Positions 19,310 through 30,836 of a DNA stretch of 64,000 nucleotides are shown one piece after another. The notes under the pieces were generated by a model, which saw only the letters and a list, made by a program, of their open reading frames with translations, did not search any database and was not told the origin of the DNA. Numbering within the stretch: position 1 is the stretch's first letter; every line of letters starts with the position of its first letter. Both the position numbers and the translations under genes were made by a program. The DNA comes from Nocardioides lianchengensis (GTDB lineage Bacteria > Actinomycetota > Actinomycetes > Propionibacteriales > Nocardioidaceae): assembly GCF_900101465.1 (NCBI RefSeq), contig NZ_FMZM01000005.1:37374-101373 (forward strand), given 5' to 3'.

Positions 19310-19741
19310 GTGAGCCAGCAGCTCGCCCCGCCTCCGCCGCAGACGCGGCGGCAGCGGATGGTCGCGCCGGTGCTCACCCTCGGCGGACTCGCCGCCGCCA
19401 CGCTCGCGCTGCACCTGCGCGACCCCCACTCGAGCGGGTCGTGGGGTCAGTGCCCGACCGCGGCCCTGGGCTTCGCCTGTCCCGGCTGCGGCGGTCTACG
19501 CGCGGTCAACGACCTGACGAACCTCGACGTCGCCGCGGCCGCGTCGAGCAACCTGGCCTTCGTCGTCGCGCTGCCGTTCATCGTGGCCGCGCTCGCGCTC
19601 TGGACGGTACGACGCTGGCGCGGCACGACGGTCCAGATCGACTGGCAGCGTCGTCAGCACATCGTCTTCGTCCTGCTGGCCGGTCTTGCGGCGTTCACCG
19701 TGCTGCGCAACCTGGCGGTCGGGCACTGGCTGGCGCCCTGA
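19310..19741 (+). CDS. DUF2752-family membrane protein
   Basis: 143 residues. The Cys-rich motif CPTAALGFACPGCGG followed by LRAVNDL is the hallmark of DUF2752, with hydrophobic helices before and after. GTG start 7 nt after the HGxxPAAW gene, so probably one transcript. The conserved cysteines suggest metal or redox chemistry, but no function is established. The stop codon falls within a terminator hairpin. Confidence 0.9.
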   Translation: MSQQLAPPPPQTRRQRMVAPVLTLGGLAAATLALHLRDPHSSGSWGQCPTAALGFACPGCGGLRAVNDLTNLDVAAAASSNLAFVVALPFIVAALALWTVRRWRGTTVQIDWQRRQHIVFVLLAGLAAFTVLRNLAVGHWLAP

Positions 19742-19763
19742 CCCCGGAGGGCCAGGGCGCCAG
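19730..19763. terminator. Bidirectional terminator hairpin
   Basis: Perfect 11-bp stem CTGGCGCCCTG (19730-19740) with CAGGGCGCCAG (19753-19763) and a 12-nt loop, between the convergent DUF2752 and DUF4190 genes. No U-tract, as is usual in actinobacteria. Confidence 0.65.
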
Positions 19764-19771
19764 GGAACGGT

Positions 19772-20083
19772 TCAGTTGCCGAGCAGGGTGAGGCGGACGA
19801 TGAGGCCCACGATCGAGAGCACGGTGCCGATGATGCCGCAGATGTAGCCGGCCTTGATGAGGCCGCGGTTCGCGGTCGGCACCGGGTTGGCGTCGATCTC
19901 GGCGAGCGCCGAGCGGCCCATGATGAAGGCCGGGATGCCGGTGAACAGACCGCAGCAGACCAGGCTCAGGATGCCGAGCACGAGGATCAGGGTGCCGCGG
20001 GGGTGGTTCTGCGGAGCGCCGCCGTAGGGCGGCTGCGGAGCGCCGTACTCGGGAGGCGGAGGCGGCGGTGCGGAGTAGCTCAC
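19772..20083 (-). CDS. DUF4190-type small membrane protein
   Basis: 103 residues from GTG 20083: a Pro/Tyr/Gly-rich cytoplasmic N-terminus (about 30 residues), then two transmembrane helices separated by [16 protein letters not shown], typical of DUF4190. Function unknown. Minus-strand TACGTT at 20136-20141 could be the -10 box with a leader of roughly 45 nt. Confidence 0.85.
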   Translation of the reverse strand: MSYSAPPPPPPEYGAPQPPYGGAPQNHPRGTLILVLGILSLVCCGLFTGIPAFIMGRSALAEIDANPVPTANRGLIKAGYICGIIGTVLSIVGLIVRLTLLGN

Positions 20084-20228
20084 GGGGGAGACCCTTCGTC
20101 GGAGTGGACCGGCACGGACCCGGTCGGCTGGGGGGAACGTACCGTCCTGCGGCCCGGCCAAACCTCACGCATGGCCCGGGTGAGAGACTGGACGGGTCCA
20201 CCCCGCCCGCTGTTCCGGAGGCTCTCGC

Positions 20229-21007
20229 ATGTCCGTGCTCGACGACATCGTCGCCGGGGTCCGGGCCGACCTCGCGGAGCGCGAGGCGGCCGTCCCGCTG
20301 GCCGACCTGCGGGCCGCCCTGGCCGACGCGCCACCGGCCCTCGACCCGATGCCCCACCTCCGGGCGCCGGGCTCGAGCGTGATCGCCGAGGTCAAGCGCA
20401 AGAGCCCCAGCAAGGGCGCGCTCGCCGACATCCCCGACCCCGCCGCCCTCGCCGCGCAGTACGCCGCCGGCGGCGCGGCCGCGATCAGCGTGCTCACCGA
20501 GCAGCGCCGCTTCGGGGGCAGCCTCGACGACCTGCGCGCCGTCCGGGCCGCGGTCGACGTCCCCGTGCTGCGCAAGGACTTCATCGTGACCAGCTACCAG
20601 CTCGTCGAGGCCCGCGCCGCCGGTGCCGACCTGGCGCTCCTGATCGTCGCCGCGCTCGACGACGACGAGTTGCGCCGGCTCTACGACGAGGCCCGCCAGC
20701 TGGACCTGACCGTGCTGGTCGAGGCCCACGACGAGGCCGAGACCGAGCGGGCCGTGGCCCTCGGGGCCGAGCTGGTCGGCATCAACGCCCGCAACCTCAA
20801 GACGCTCGAGATCGATACCGACGCCTTCGGCCGCCTCGCGCCGCTGGTGCCGGACGACCGCGTCAAGGTGGCGGAGTCCGGGATCTTCTCGGAGCAGGAC
20901 GTCAAGCGCTTCGTCGCCCAGGGTGCCCGCGCGGTGCTCGTCGGCGAGGCGCTCGTGAAAGACGGCGACCCCCGCGCAGCGGTGGCCGCCATGACGGGAG
21001 TGGAAGC

Positions 21008-21011
<4 letters not shown>
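20229..21011 (+). CDS. trpC: Indole-3-glycerol phosphate synthase
   Basis: 260-residue TIM barrel converting CdRP to indole-3-glycerol phosphate. The catalytic motif [13 protein letters not shown] is present, as are [11 protein letters not shown] and [14 protein letters not shown] 20229 is preceded by CGGAGG. First gene of trpCBA; trpB overlaps by ATGA. No fused TrpF domain, consistent with PriA taking that step. Confidence 0.97.
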
Positions 21012-22272
<1,261 letters not shown>

Positions 22273-22276
<4 letters not shown>

Positions 22277-23070
22277 CGACTGCCACTGCGTTCGAGAAGG
22301 CCAGGGTCGACGGCCGCGCCGCGCTCGTCGGCTACCTGCCGGCCGGCTACCCCGACGTCCGGGGCGGCATCGACGCGCTGAAGGTGCTCGTCGACGCCGG
22401 CTGCGACGTCATCGAGATCGGCCTGCCCTACAGCGACCCGGTCATGGACGGCCCGACCATCCAGGCGGCGGCGCAGGCCGCCCTGGAGGGCGGCGTCCGC
22501 ACCGCCGACGTGCTCCGCACGGTCGAGGCGGTCGCGGCCACCGGCACCCCCACCCTCGTGATGACCTATTGGAACCCCGTCGAGAAGTACGGCGTCGAGC
22601 GGTTCGCGGCCGACCTGGCCGGCGCCGGGGGAGCGGGCCTGATCACGCCCGACCTGACCCCCGACTTCGCGCCCGAGTGGATCGCCGCCGCCGACGCCCA
22701 CGAGCTCGACAAGGTCTTCCTGGTCGCGCCCTCGTCGACCGAGGAGCGGATCGCGATGACCACGGCCGCCTGCCGCGGCTTCGTCTACGCCACCGCGGTG
22801 ATGGGCGTGACCGGTGCCCGGACCTCGACCAGCGACCTCGCGGGACCGCTCGTCGCGCGGACCAAGGCCGCCACCGATCTGCCGGTCGGCGTCGGTCTCG
22901 GGGTCAGCAACGGCGACCAGGCGGCCGAGATCGCCGCGTACGCCGACGGCGTGATCGTCGGCTCGGCCTTCGTGCGCACCCTGCTCGACCACGCGGACGA
23001 CCGGGCGGCGGGCCTGCGCGCCCTCGCCGCGCTCACCGAGGACCTCGCGGGCGGCGTCCGACGTGCGTAG
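22273..23070 (+). CDS. trpA: Tryptophan synthase alpha subunit
   Basis: 265-residue TIM barrel cleaving indole-glycerol phosphate to indole and G3P, partner of TrpB. Catalytic Glu and Asp lie in [15 protein letters not shown]; the loop region VTGARTS is present. ATG overlaps the trpB stop. Its last 8 nt overlap the Sco1-like gene. Confidence 0.98.
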
Positions 23071-23665
23071 GGCAGGCATCCTGCTGGCGAGCCTGCTCCT
23101 GCTCGTCGGCTGCGGCAGCGACACGCCCGAGGGCGAGCTGAGCGCGACCGTCGTACCTGACCGGCCGTTCGAGATCGGCGCGCAGCAGCTGACCGACACC
23201 GACGGCGAGCCCGTCTCGCTGGCCGACGGGGCCGACGCCCGGCTCACCCTGGTCTTCTTCGGCTACACGCACTGCCCGGACATCTGCCCGGCGACGATGC
23301 AGACGATCGCCTCGGCGCTCACCCGGCTCTCGGACGCGGACCGCAAGCAGGTCGGGATGACCTTCGTCAGCACCGACCCGACCCGCGACACCGCGCCGGT
23401 GCTGCGCCGCTACCTCGACCGCTACGACCCGTCGTTCGTCGGGCTGACCGGCGACATCACGACCGTGGCCGAGCTCGGCAAGACCGTGGGCATCTACGTC
23501 GTGGAGGGCGAGGAGGGCAAGCCGCTGACCGACGAGGAGCTCGGCGGGCACGGCACCCAGGTGCTGGCCCTCGACGGCTCGGGGGAGGTCCCGGTCTACT
23601 GGGGCCAGGACACCTCCTCGGCGGAGTACGCCGCGGACATCGAGATGCTCCTGGGAGACGACTGA
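23063..23665 (+). CDS. Sco1/SenC-family copper-binding lipoprotein
   Basis: 200 residues with a signal peptide and lipobox LLLVGC (lipidated Cys17), then a thioredoxin-like domain. The Sco copper motif is CPDIC (C71, C75), with a downstream His in GGHGTQVLALD as probable third ligand. Probably delivers copper to cytochrome oxidase on the outer face of the membrane. GTG 23063 overlaps trpA by 8 nt. It is immediately followed by lgt, the enzyme that would lipidate it. Confidence 0.93.
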   Translation: MRRAGILLASLLLLVGCGSDTPEGELSATVVPDRPFEIGAQQLTDTDGEPVSLADGADARLTLVFFGYTHCPDICPATMQTIASALTRLSDADRKQVGMTFVSTDPTRDTAPVLRRYLDRYDPSFVGLTGDITTVAELGKTVGIYVVEGEEGKPLTDEELGGHGTQVLALDGSGEVPVYWGQDTSSAEYAADIEMLLGDD

Positions 23666-23666
23666 C

Positions 23667-24587
23667 ATGACGATCCTGGCCATCCCGAGCCCCGACTCCG
23701 GGGTCTGGAACCTCGGTCCGGTCCCGCTGCGCGGCTACGCGCTGGCGATCATCCTCGGCATCGTCGCCGCCATCTGGATCGGCGAGCGTCGCTGGATCGC
23801 GCGGGGCGGCAAGGCGGGGGAGGTGCAGGACCTGGCCATCTGGGCGGTGCCCTTCGGCATCGTCGGCGCCCGGATCTACCACGTCGCCACCGACCACGGC
23901 CTCTACTTCGGCGAGGGCCGCACCCCGTGGCGCGCGCTCTACGTCTGGGAGGGCGGCCTCGGCGTGTGGGGCGGCATCGCCGCGGGCGCGCTGGGCATCA
24001 TCGTCGGCGCCAAGGTCAAGGGGATCCGGCTGCTGCCCGTCCTCGACGCGCTCGCGCCCGGCGTCCTGGTCGCCCAGGCGCTCGGCCGCTGGGGCAACTG
24101 GTTCAACCAGGAGCTGTTCGGCAAGCCGACCGACCTGCCCTGGGCCCTCGAGGTCAGCGACGACACCGCCCGCGATGCCGGCTACGCCGCCGGCACCACC
24201 TTCCACCCCACGTTCCTCTACGAGTGCCTGTGGTGCCTGGCCGCCTTCGCGCTCATCGTCTGGGCCGACCGGCGCTTCCGCCTCGGCCACGGCCGGGTGC
24301 TCGCGCTCTACGTCATGGCCTACACCCTGGGCCGCGGCTGGATCGAGATGCTGCGCATCGACAACGTCGAGCTCTCCGACGTCGGCGGCCTGCGCTTCAA
24401 CGTGTGGACCTCGATCGTGCTCTTCGTGCTGGCCGCGGCGTACTTCGTCTGGAGCCTCCGGGCGCACCCCGGCCGCGAGGAGCAGGTCTACGACGAGCCC
24501 GCCGCCGAGCCCGTCGAGGAGCCGGTCGACGAGCCGGTCGAGGAGCCTCGCGACGTCCCCAGGACGTCCGCCGACGATCGCGAGTAG
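23667..24587 (+). CDS. lgt: Prolipoprotein diacylglyceryl transferase
   Basis: 306-residue polytopic membrane enzyme that transfers diacylglycerol to the lipobox cysteine. Family segments: LRGYALAIILG, GARIYHV, the signature GRWGNWFNQELFGKPT, FHPTFLYE and GRGWIEMLRID. The C-terminal 40 residues are a Glu/Pro/Val-rich repeat tail (repeated EPVDEPVEEP) likely cytoplasmic. ATG 23667 follows the Sco1 stop by one base. Confidence 0.96.
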   Translation: MTILAIPSPDSGVWNLGPVPLRGYALAIILGIVAAIWIGERRWIARGGKAGEVQDLAIWAVPFGIVGARIYHVATDHGLYFGEGRTPWRALYVWEGGLGVWGGIAAGALGIIVGAKVKGIRLLPVLDALAPGVLVAQALGRWGNWFNQELFGKPTDLPWALEVSDDTARDAGYAAGTTFHPTFLYECLWCLAAFALIVWADRRFRLGHGRVLALYVMAYTLGRGWIEMLRIDNVELSDVGGLRFNVWTSIVLFVLAAAYFVWSLRAHPGREEQVYDEPAAEPVEEPVDEPVEEPRDVPRTSADDRE

Positions 24588-24650
24588 CACGAGCGCCGCA
24601 ACGTGCTGGTAACCTAAGCCCCTCCGCGTGGGCCAGTGTCGTCCCCTGCC

Positions 24651-24681
24651 GATCTGGGTCCAGATCACGATCTGCCAGATC
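24651..24681. promoter_or_regulatory. Tandem palindromes upstream of gltB (candidate operator or RNA structure)
   Basis: Two adjacent perfect inverted repeats: GATCTGG-GT-CCAGATC (24651-24666) and GATCTG-C-CAGATC (24669-24681), centres about 16-17 bp apart. They lie 78-108 nt before the gltB GTG, in the 171-bp lgt-gltB gap. A possible -10 TAACCT is at 24610-24615. Role inferred only from position and symmetry. Confidence 0.5.
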
Positions 24682-24758
24682 CCAACTGCATTGCCGATTC
24701 CGCCGGCCAGGGGACTCCCCGCGAGCCACCTCCGGCGCTGACGACGACGGGAGGATCC

Positions 24759-27700
24759 GTGCCATACCAGCACGCGTTCCCGCCGCCCCAAGGGCTCTAC
24801 GACCCCCGCCACGAGCGCGATGCGTGTGGCGTGGCCTTCGTGGCGACCCTGACCGGCGTGGCCAGTCACGACATCGTGGCGAAGGCCCTCACCGCCCTGC
24901 GCAACCTCGAGCACCGTGGTGCTGCGGGGGCCGAGCCCAACTCGGGCGACGGCGCGGGCATCCTGATGCAGGTCCCCGACGCCTTCCTCCGGGCCGTCGC
25001 GGGCTTCGACCTGCCGGCCGCCGGCGCGTACGCCGTCGGCACCGCGTTCCTCCCCGGGAACGCCGACGAGGTCGCCTCGACCCGCGCCCGCATCGAGGAG
25101 ATCGCGACCGAGGAGGGCCTCGCGGTCCTCGGCTGGCGCGACGTCCCGGTCAACCCCGACATCCTCGGCAAGACCGCGCTCGGCGTGATGCCGACGTTTG
25201 TCCAGCTGTTCGTGGCCGGCGCCGGTCAGCGCGTCACGGGCATGGCCCTGGAGCGGCTGGCCTTCTGCCTGCGCAAGCGCGCGGAGCGCGAGACCGACGT
25301 CTACTTCCCGTCGCTGTCGTCGCGCACCATGGCCTACAAGGGCATGCTGACGACCGACCAGCTCGACAACTTCTTCCCTGACCTGGTCGACGAGCGGGTG
25401 GCCTCGGCCCTCGCCGTCGTCCACTCGCGGTTCTCGACGAACACCTTCCCGAGCTGGCCGCTGTCCCACCCGTTCCGGTTCATCGCCCACAACGGCGAGA
25501 TCAACACGGTGATGGGCAACCGCAACTGGATGCGGGCCCGCGAGGCGCTGCTCGACTCCGACCTGATCCCGGGCGACCTGGACCGGCTGTACCCGATCTG
25601 CACCCCCGGTGCGTCGGACTCCGCGTCCTTCGACGAGGTCCTCGAGCTGCTCCACATGGGCGGTCGCTCGCTGCCGCACTCGGTGCTGATGATGATCCCC
25701 GAGGCGTGGGAGAACCACGGCGAGATGGACGCCAAGCGGCGTGCCTTCTACGAGTTCCACTCCGCGCTGATGGAGCCGTGGGACGGTCCGGCCGCGGTGG
25801 TCTTCACCGACGGCTCCCAGATCGGTGCGGTCCTCGACCGCAACGGTCTGCGCCCCTCGCGCTACTGGGTCACCGACGACGGCCTCGTCGTGCTGGCCTC
25901 CGAGGTCGGCGTGCTCGACCTCGACCCGGCCACGGTCGTCCGCAAGGGCCGCCTCCAGCCGGGCCGGATGTTCCTCGTCGACACCGACGAGCACCGGATC
26001 ATCGAGGACGAGGAGGTCAAGTCCGGCCTCGCCGCGGAGCACCCGTACGACGAGTGGCTGCACGCCGGCCTGATCCACCTCAACGACATCCCCGACCGTG
26101 AGCACATCGTGCACACCCACGCGTCGGTGACTCGTCGTCAGCAGGTCTTCGGCTACACCGAGGAGGAGCTGCGGATCCTGCTCACCCCGATGGCCAACAC
26201 CGGGGGCGAGCCGCTCGGCTCGATGGGCACCGACTCGCCCATCGCGGCCCTGAGCGCCAAGCCGCGGCTGCTGTTCGACTACTTCGCGCAGCTGTTCGCG
26301 CAGGTCACCAACCCGCCGCTCGACGCGATCCGCGAGGAGCTCGTCACCTCGCTGAACGGCACCATCGGCCCGGAGGCCAACCTCCTGGAGCCGACGCCCG
26401 CCTCGTGCCGCCAGGTCGTGCTGCCCTTCCCGGTCATCTCCAACGACGACCTGGCCAAGATCCGGCACATCAACCGCGACGGCGACGCTCCCGGCTTCAT
26501 CAGCCACGTGTCGCGTGGTCTCTACGACGTCGAGGGCGGCGGCGCTGCGATGACGGCGCGGATCGAGGAGATCTGCTCCGAGGTCAGCGCCGCGATCGCC
26601 GGCGGCGCGCGGATCATCGTGCTCTCCGACCGGCACTCCACCGCCGAGCTGGCGCCGATCCCGTCGCTGCTGCTCACCGGCGCGGTCCACCACCACCTGG
26701 TCCGCGAGAAGACCCGCACCCAGGTCGGCCTGATCATCGAGGCCGGCGACGTCCGCGAGGTGCACCACGTCGCGCTCCTCGTCGGGTACGGCGCGGCCGC
26801 GGTTAACCCCTACCTCGCCATGGAATCCGTCGAGGACCTGGCCCGCGAGGGCCACTACGTCACGACCGACCCCGAGGTCGCGGTCAAGAACCTCATCAAG
26901 GCGCTCGGCAAGGGCGTGCTGAAGGTGATGTCGAAGATGGGTGTCTCGACGGTGGCGTCGTACACCGGGGCCCAGATCTTCGAGGCGCTCGGGCTGTCCT
27001 CGTCGGTCGTCGACCGCTACTTCACCGGCACCACGTCGAAGCTCGGCGGCATCGGGATCGACACCATCGCCGAGGAGGTCGCCCGCCGGCACGCCACGGC
27101 GTACCCGCGCGGCGGCATCCTGCCCGCCCACCGCGAGCTCGAGATCGGCGGCGAGTACCAGTGGCGCCGTGAGGGCGAGCCGCACCTCTTCGACCCCGAG
27201 ACCGTCTTCCGCCTCCAGCACGCCACGCGTGCCGGTCGCTACGACGTCTTCAAGCAGTACACCTCGCGCGTCGACGAGCAGGCCGACCGGCTGATGACCC
27301 TGCGCGGGCTGTTCCGGTTCAAGGACGCCGAGGAGGGCGGCCGCCAGCCGATCGACATCGACGAGGTCGAGCCGGTCTCGGCGATCGTCAAGCGGTTCTC
27401 GACCGGCGCGATGTCGTACGGCTCGATCAGCCAGGAGGCGCACGAGACCCTGGCCATCGCCATGAACCGGCTGGGCGCGAAGTCCAACACCGGTGAGGGT
27501 GGCGAGGACGTCGAGCGGCTCTACGACCCCGAGCGCCGCAGCTCGATCAAGCAGGTCGCGAGCGGGCGGTTCGGCGTCACGTCCGACTACCTCACCAACG
27601 CCGACGACATCCAGATCAAGATGGCGCAGGGCGCGAAGCCCGGCGAGGGCGGCCAGCTGCCCGGCCACAAGGTCTACCCGTGGGTGGCCAAGACCCGGCA

Positions 27701-29303
27701 CTCCACGCCGGGCGTCGGCCTGATCAGCCCGCCGCCGCACCACGACATCTACTCGATCGAGGACCTGGCGCAGCTGATCCACGACCTGAAGAACGCCAAC
27801 CCCTCGGCCCGCGTCTACGTGAAGCTGGTCTCCGAGGTCGGCGTCGGCACGGTCGCGACGGGCGTCTCGAAGGCGCACGCCGACGTGGTGCTCATCTCCG
27901 GCCACGACGGCGGCACGGGTGCGTCCCCGCTCACCTCGCTGAAGCACGCGGGCGGTCCCTGGGAGCTCGGCCTGGCCGAGACCCAGCAGACCCTGCTGCT
28001 CAACGGGCTGCGCGACCGGATCGTGGTCCAGGCCGACGGCCAGCTGAAGACCGGTCGCGACGTCGTCATCGCCGCCCTGCTGGGTGCCGAGGAGTTCGGC
28101 TTCGCGACCGCCCCGCTGGTGGTCTCCGGTTGCATCATGATGCGGGTCTGCCACCTCGACACCTGCCCGGTGGGCGTCGCGACGCAGAACCCGGTCCTGC
28201 GCGAGCGCTACTCCGGCAAGGCCGAGTACGTCGTCAACTTCTTCGAGTACATCGCCCAGGAGGTCCGTGAGCACCTCGCGGCGCTGGGCTTCCGCTCGAT
28301 CGAGGAGGCGGTCGGCCAGGTCGGCGCGCTCGACACGGCACGGGCGATCGAGCACTGGAAGGCGGCCGGGCTCGACCTGACCCCGATCTTCCACCAGCCC
28401 GAGCTGCCCGAGGGGGCGGCGCTGCGCAACACCACGGGCCAGGACCACGGCCTCGAGAAGTCGCTCGACGTCACCACCCTGGTGCCGCTCGCCGCGCCTG
28501 CCCTCGAGAGCAAGGAGCCGGTCCGGGCGCAGGTGGAGATCCGCAACGTCCACCGCACCGTCGGCACGATCCTCGGCCACGAGGTCACCAAGCGGTACGG
28601 CGGCGAGGGTCTCCCCGAGGGCACCATCGACATCACCTTCACCGGCTCGGCGGGCCAGTCCTTCGGCGCGTTCGTGCCGCAGGGCGTCACGCTGCGCCTC
28701 GAGGGCGACGCCAACGACTACGTCGGCAAGGGCCTCTCCGGCGGTCGGATCGTGATCCGGCCCGACCGGGCGGCGACGTTCAAGTCGCACGAGCAGATCA
28801 TCGCCGGCAACACCATCGCGTACGGCGCCACCTCGGGCCGGATCCTGATCCGCGGCGGGGTCGGCGAGCGGTTCGCCGTCCGCAACTCCGGTGCCTGGAC
28901 GGTCACCGAGGGCGTGGGCGACCACGCCTGCGAGTACATGACCGGCGGTCGGGTGGTCGTGCTCGGCAAGACCGGCCGCAACTTCGCGGCCGGCATGTCG
29001 GGCGGCATCGCCTGGGTCCTGGACCTCAAGGAGTTCCGGGTCAACAAGGAGCTCGTCGAGCTCGGTCCGGTCGTCGGCGAGGCCGCGGTGGAGCTCGAGG
29101 AGCTCGTCCGCGCGCACGCCGAGGAGACCGGCTCCGAGATCGCGGCGGAGCTGCTGGCCGACTGGGAGAACGCGCTCACCCGCTTCACCGAGGTGATGCC
29201 GCGCGACTACCGCCTGGTGCTGGAGGCCAAGGCCAAGGCCGAGGCCGAGGGCCTGGGCGAGGACGAGATTGCGAACGCGATGATGGGAGCCCTCAATGGC
29301 TGA
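24759..29303 (+). CDS. gltB: Glutamate synthase large subunit
   Basis: 1514 residues. N-terminal glutaminase (class II) whose nucleophile is Cys23 in [12 protein letters not shown] after removal of a short propeptide, central domain, FMN/2-oxoglutarate synthase domain, 3Fe-4S cluster cysteines in [12 protein letters not shown], and a C-terminal GXGXG domain. Makes two glutamates from glutamine and 2-oxoglutarate with GltD. GTG 24759 is chosen because GGGAGG lies 4 nt upstream and gives a normal propeptide; the frame is open further upstream to GTG 24636. Overlaps gltD by 8 nt. Confidence 0.97.
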   Translation: MPYQHAFPPPQGLYDPRHERDACGVAFVATLTGVASHDIVAKALTALRNLEHRGAAGAEPNSGDGAGILMQVPDAFLRAVAGFDLPAAGAYAVGTAFLPGNADEVASTRARIEEIATEEGLAVLGWRDVPVNPDILGKTALGVMPTFVQLFVAGAGQRVTGMALERLAFCLRKRAERETDVYFPSLSSRTMAYKGMLTTDQLDNFFPDLVDERVASALAVVHSRFSTNTFPSWPLSHPFRFIAHNGEINTVMGNRNWMRAREALLDSDLIPGDLDRLYPICTPGASDSASFDEVLELLHMGGRSLPHSVLMMIPEAWENHGEMDAKRRAFYEFHSALMEPWDGPAAVVFTDGSQIGAVLDRNGLRPSRYWVTDDGLVVLASEVGVLDLDPATVVRKGRLQPGRMFLVDTDEHRIIEDEEVKSGLAAEHPYDEWLHAGLIHLNDIPDREHIVHTHASVTRRQQVFGYTEEELRILLTPMANTGGEPLGSMGTDSPIAALSAKPRLLFDYFAQLFAQVTNPPLDAIREELVTSLNGTIGPEANLLEPTPASCRQVVLPFPVISNDDLAKIRHINRDGDAPGFISHVSRGLYDVEGGGAAMTARIEEICSEVSAAIAGGARIIVLSDRHSTAELAPIPSLLLTGAVHHHLVREKTRTQVGLIIEAGDVREVHHVALLVGYGAAAVNPYLAMESVEDLAREGHYVTTDPEVAVKNLIKALGKGVLKVMSKMGVSTVASYTGAQIFEALGLSSSVVDRYFTGTTSKLGGIGIDTIAEEVARRHATAYPRGGILPAHRELEIGGEYQWRREGEPHLFDPETVFRLQHATRAGRYDVFKQYTSRVDEQADRLMTLRGLFRFKDAEEGGRQPIDIDEVEPVSAIVKRFSTGAMSYGSISQEAHETLAIAMNRLGAKSNTGEGGEDVERLYDPERRSSIKQVASGRFGVTSDYLTNADDIQIKMAQGAKPGEGGQLPGHKVYPWVAKTRHSTPGVGLISPPPHHDIYSIEDLAQLIHDLKNANPSARVYVKLVSEVGVGTVATGVSKAHADVVLISGHDGGTGASPLTSLKHAGGPWELGLAETQQTLLLNGLRDRIVVQADGQLKTGRDVVIAALLGAEEFGFATAPLVVSGCIMMRVCHLDTCPVGVATQNPVLRERYSGKAEYVVNFFEYIAQEVREHLAALGFRSIEEAVGQVGALDTARAIEHWKAAGLDLTPIFHQPELPEGAALRNTTGQDHGLEKSLDVTTLVPLAAPALESKEPVRAQVEIRNVHRTVGTILGHEVTKRYGGEGLPEGTIDITFTGSAGQSFGAFVPQGVTLRLEGDANDYVGKGLSGGRIVIRPDRAATFKSHEQIIAGNTIAYGATSGRILIRGGVGERFAVRNSGAWTVTEGVGDHACEYMTGGRVVVLGKTGRNFAAGMSGGIAWVLDLKEFRVNKELVELGPVVGEAAVELEELVRAHAEETGSEIAAELLADWENALTRFTEVMPRDYRLVLEAKAKAEAEGLGEDEIANAMMGALNG

Positions 29304-30765
29304 CCCGAAGGGTTTCTTGAAGGAGGGCCGCGAGGTCGCCTCGCGCCGGCCCGTCGACGAGCGGGTCCAGGACTGGGACGAGGTCTACCCGGGCGGCATC
29401 GGCCGCGCCCTGCTGCCGATCATCAGCAAGCAGGCCGGCCGCTGCATGGACTGCGGCATCCCGTTCTGCCACCAGGGCTGCCCGCTCGGGAACATCATCC
29501 CGGAGTGGAACGACCTGGTCTGGCGCGATGACTGGGAGGGCGCCATCGAGCGCCTGCACGCGACGAACAACTTCCCGGAGTTCACGGGTCGGCTGTGCCC
29601 GGCCCCGTGCGAGACCGCCTGCGTCCTGGGCATCAACCAGGACCCGGTGACGATCAAGAACGTCGAGGTCTCGATCATCGACAAGGCGTGGGAGTCCGGC
29701 TTCGTCCGGCCCCAGCCGCCGGAGTGGCTCTCGGGCCGCACGGTCGCCGTCGTCGGCTCCGGCCCGGCCGGTCTCGCCGCCGCCCAGCAGCTCACCCGCG
29801 CCGGTCACACGGTGGCGGTCTACGAGCGGGCCGACAAGGTCGGCGGCCTGCTGCGCTACGGCATCCCCGAGTTCAAGATGGAGAAGAAGCACCTCGACAA
29901 GCGCCTCGAGCAGATGCGCCGCGAGGGCACGGTCTTCCGGGCCGGCGTCACCGTCGGCGAGGGCGACCTCACCGCCGAGCGGCTCCGGGAGCGGTACGAC
30001 GCCGTCGTGCTCGCCATGGGCTCGACGATCCCGCGCGGGCTGGACGTGCCCGGCAAGGAGCTCGCCGGCCTCCACCAGGCGATGGAGTTCCTGCCGCAGG
30101 CCAACCGGGCCGCGCTCGGCGAGGAGGTCGAGGGCCAGATCCTGGCCACCGACAAGCACGTCGTCATCATTGGCGGCGGCGACACCGGCGCGGACTGCCT
30201 CGGCACCTCCACCCGGCACGGCGCGGCGTCGATCACCCAGCTGGAGATCATGCCCGAGCCGCCTCAGGCGCGACCGGCCGGCCAGCCGTGGCCGACGTAC
30301 CCGATGACCTTCAAGGTCTCCTCGGCCCACGAGGAGGCGGGGGAGCGGGTGTACGCCGTCTCCACCAAGGAGTTCATCGGCGACGACGAGGGCCGCGTGC
30401 GCGCGCTCAAGCTCGTCGACGTCTTCTTCGAGGGCGGGAAGCTCACCGAGGTCGAGGGCACGGAGCGGGAGATCCCGGCGGACCTGGTCCTCTTCGCGAT
30501 GGGCTTCGTCGGTCCGGAGAAGGACGGCCTGGTCGACCAGCTCGGGGTGGAGCTCGACGAGCGCGGCAACGTCGCGCGCGACGGGTCGTACGCCTCGTCG
30601 GTGCCGGGCGTCTTCGTCGCCGGCGACGCCGGTCGCGGCCAGTCGCTCATCGTCTGGGCCATCGCGGAGGGTCGCGCCGCGGCCGCCAACGTCGACCGGT
30701 TCCTGACCGGGTCGACCACGCTGCCCGCGCCGATCAAGCCCACCGACCGTCCGCTGGTGGTCTGA
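29296..30765 (+). CDS. gltD: Glutamate synthase small (NADPH) subunit
   Basis: 489 residues. N-terminal 4Fe-4S cysteines in [17 protein letters not shown] and [15 protein letters not shown]-binding [13 protein letters not shown] and NAD(P)-binding [12 protein letters not shown]. Feeds electrons from NADPH to GltB. ATG 29296 lies inside the 3' end of gltB (8-nt overlap), so the two subunits are translated together. Confidence 0.98.
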   Translation: MADPKGFLKEGREVASRRPVDERVQDWDEVYPGGIGRALLPIISKQAGRCMDCGIPFCHQGCPLGNIIPEWNDLVWRDDWEGAIERLHATNNFPEFTGRLCPAPCETACVLGINQDPVTIKNVEVSIIDKAWESGFVRPQPPEWLSGRTVAVVGSGPAGLAAAQQLTRAGHTVAVYERADKVGGLLRYGIPEFKMEKKHLDKRLEQMRREGTVFRAGVTVGEGDLTAERLRERYDAVVLAMGSTIPRGLDVPGKELAGLHQAMEFLPQANRAALGEEVEGQILATDKHVVIIGGGDTGADCLGTSTRHGAASITQLEIMPEPPQARPAGQPWPTYPMTFKVSSAHEEAGERVYAVSTKEFIGDDEGRVRALKLVDVFFEGGKLTEVEGTEREIPADLVLFAMGFVGPEKDGLVDQLGVELDERGNVARDGSYASSVPGVFVAGDAGRGQSLIVWAIAEGRAAAANVDRFLTGSTTLPAPIKPTDRPLVV

Positions 30766-30800
30766 ACGGCGAACAACACCGGTCGGGCCGGGGGTTCGGT

Positions 30801-30828
30801 CTTTGAACGATCAAAGTCACGGTAGACT
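30801..30828 (+). promoter_or_regulatory. pyk promoter with adjoining palindrome
   Basis: TAGACT (30823-30828) ends 8 nt before GTG 30837, fitting a leaderless transcript. Immediately upstream is the perfect palindrome CTTTGA-ACGA-TCAAAG (30801-30816), containing TTGAAC that could be the -35 (spacer only 14). A repressor bound there would block polymerase. Confidence 0.6.
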
Positions 30829-30836
30829 CTTCTCTC

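Noticed and set aside
24636..24758. In-frame upstream extension of gltB from GTG 24636
   Set aside because: No Shine-Dalgarno sequence there, whereas GTG 24759 has GGGAGG and gives a normal propeptide before the catalytic Cys. Kept as an alternative start only.
23457..29117. 1886-codon open frame on the minus strand opposite gltB
   Set aside because: Shadow of gltB caused by strong third-position G/C; composition is Asp/Arg/Gly-rich without domains, and gltB on the plus strand is unmistakable.
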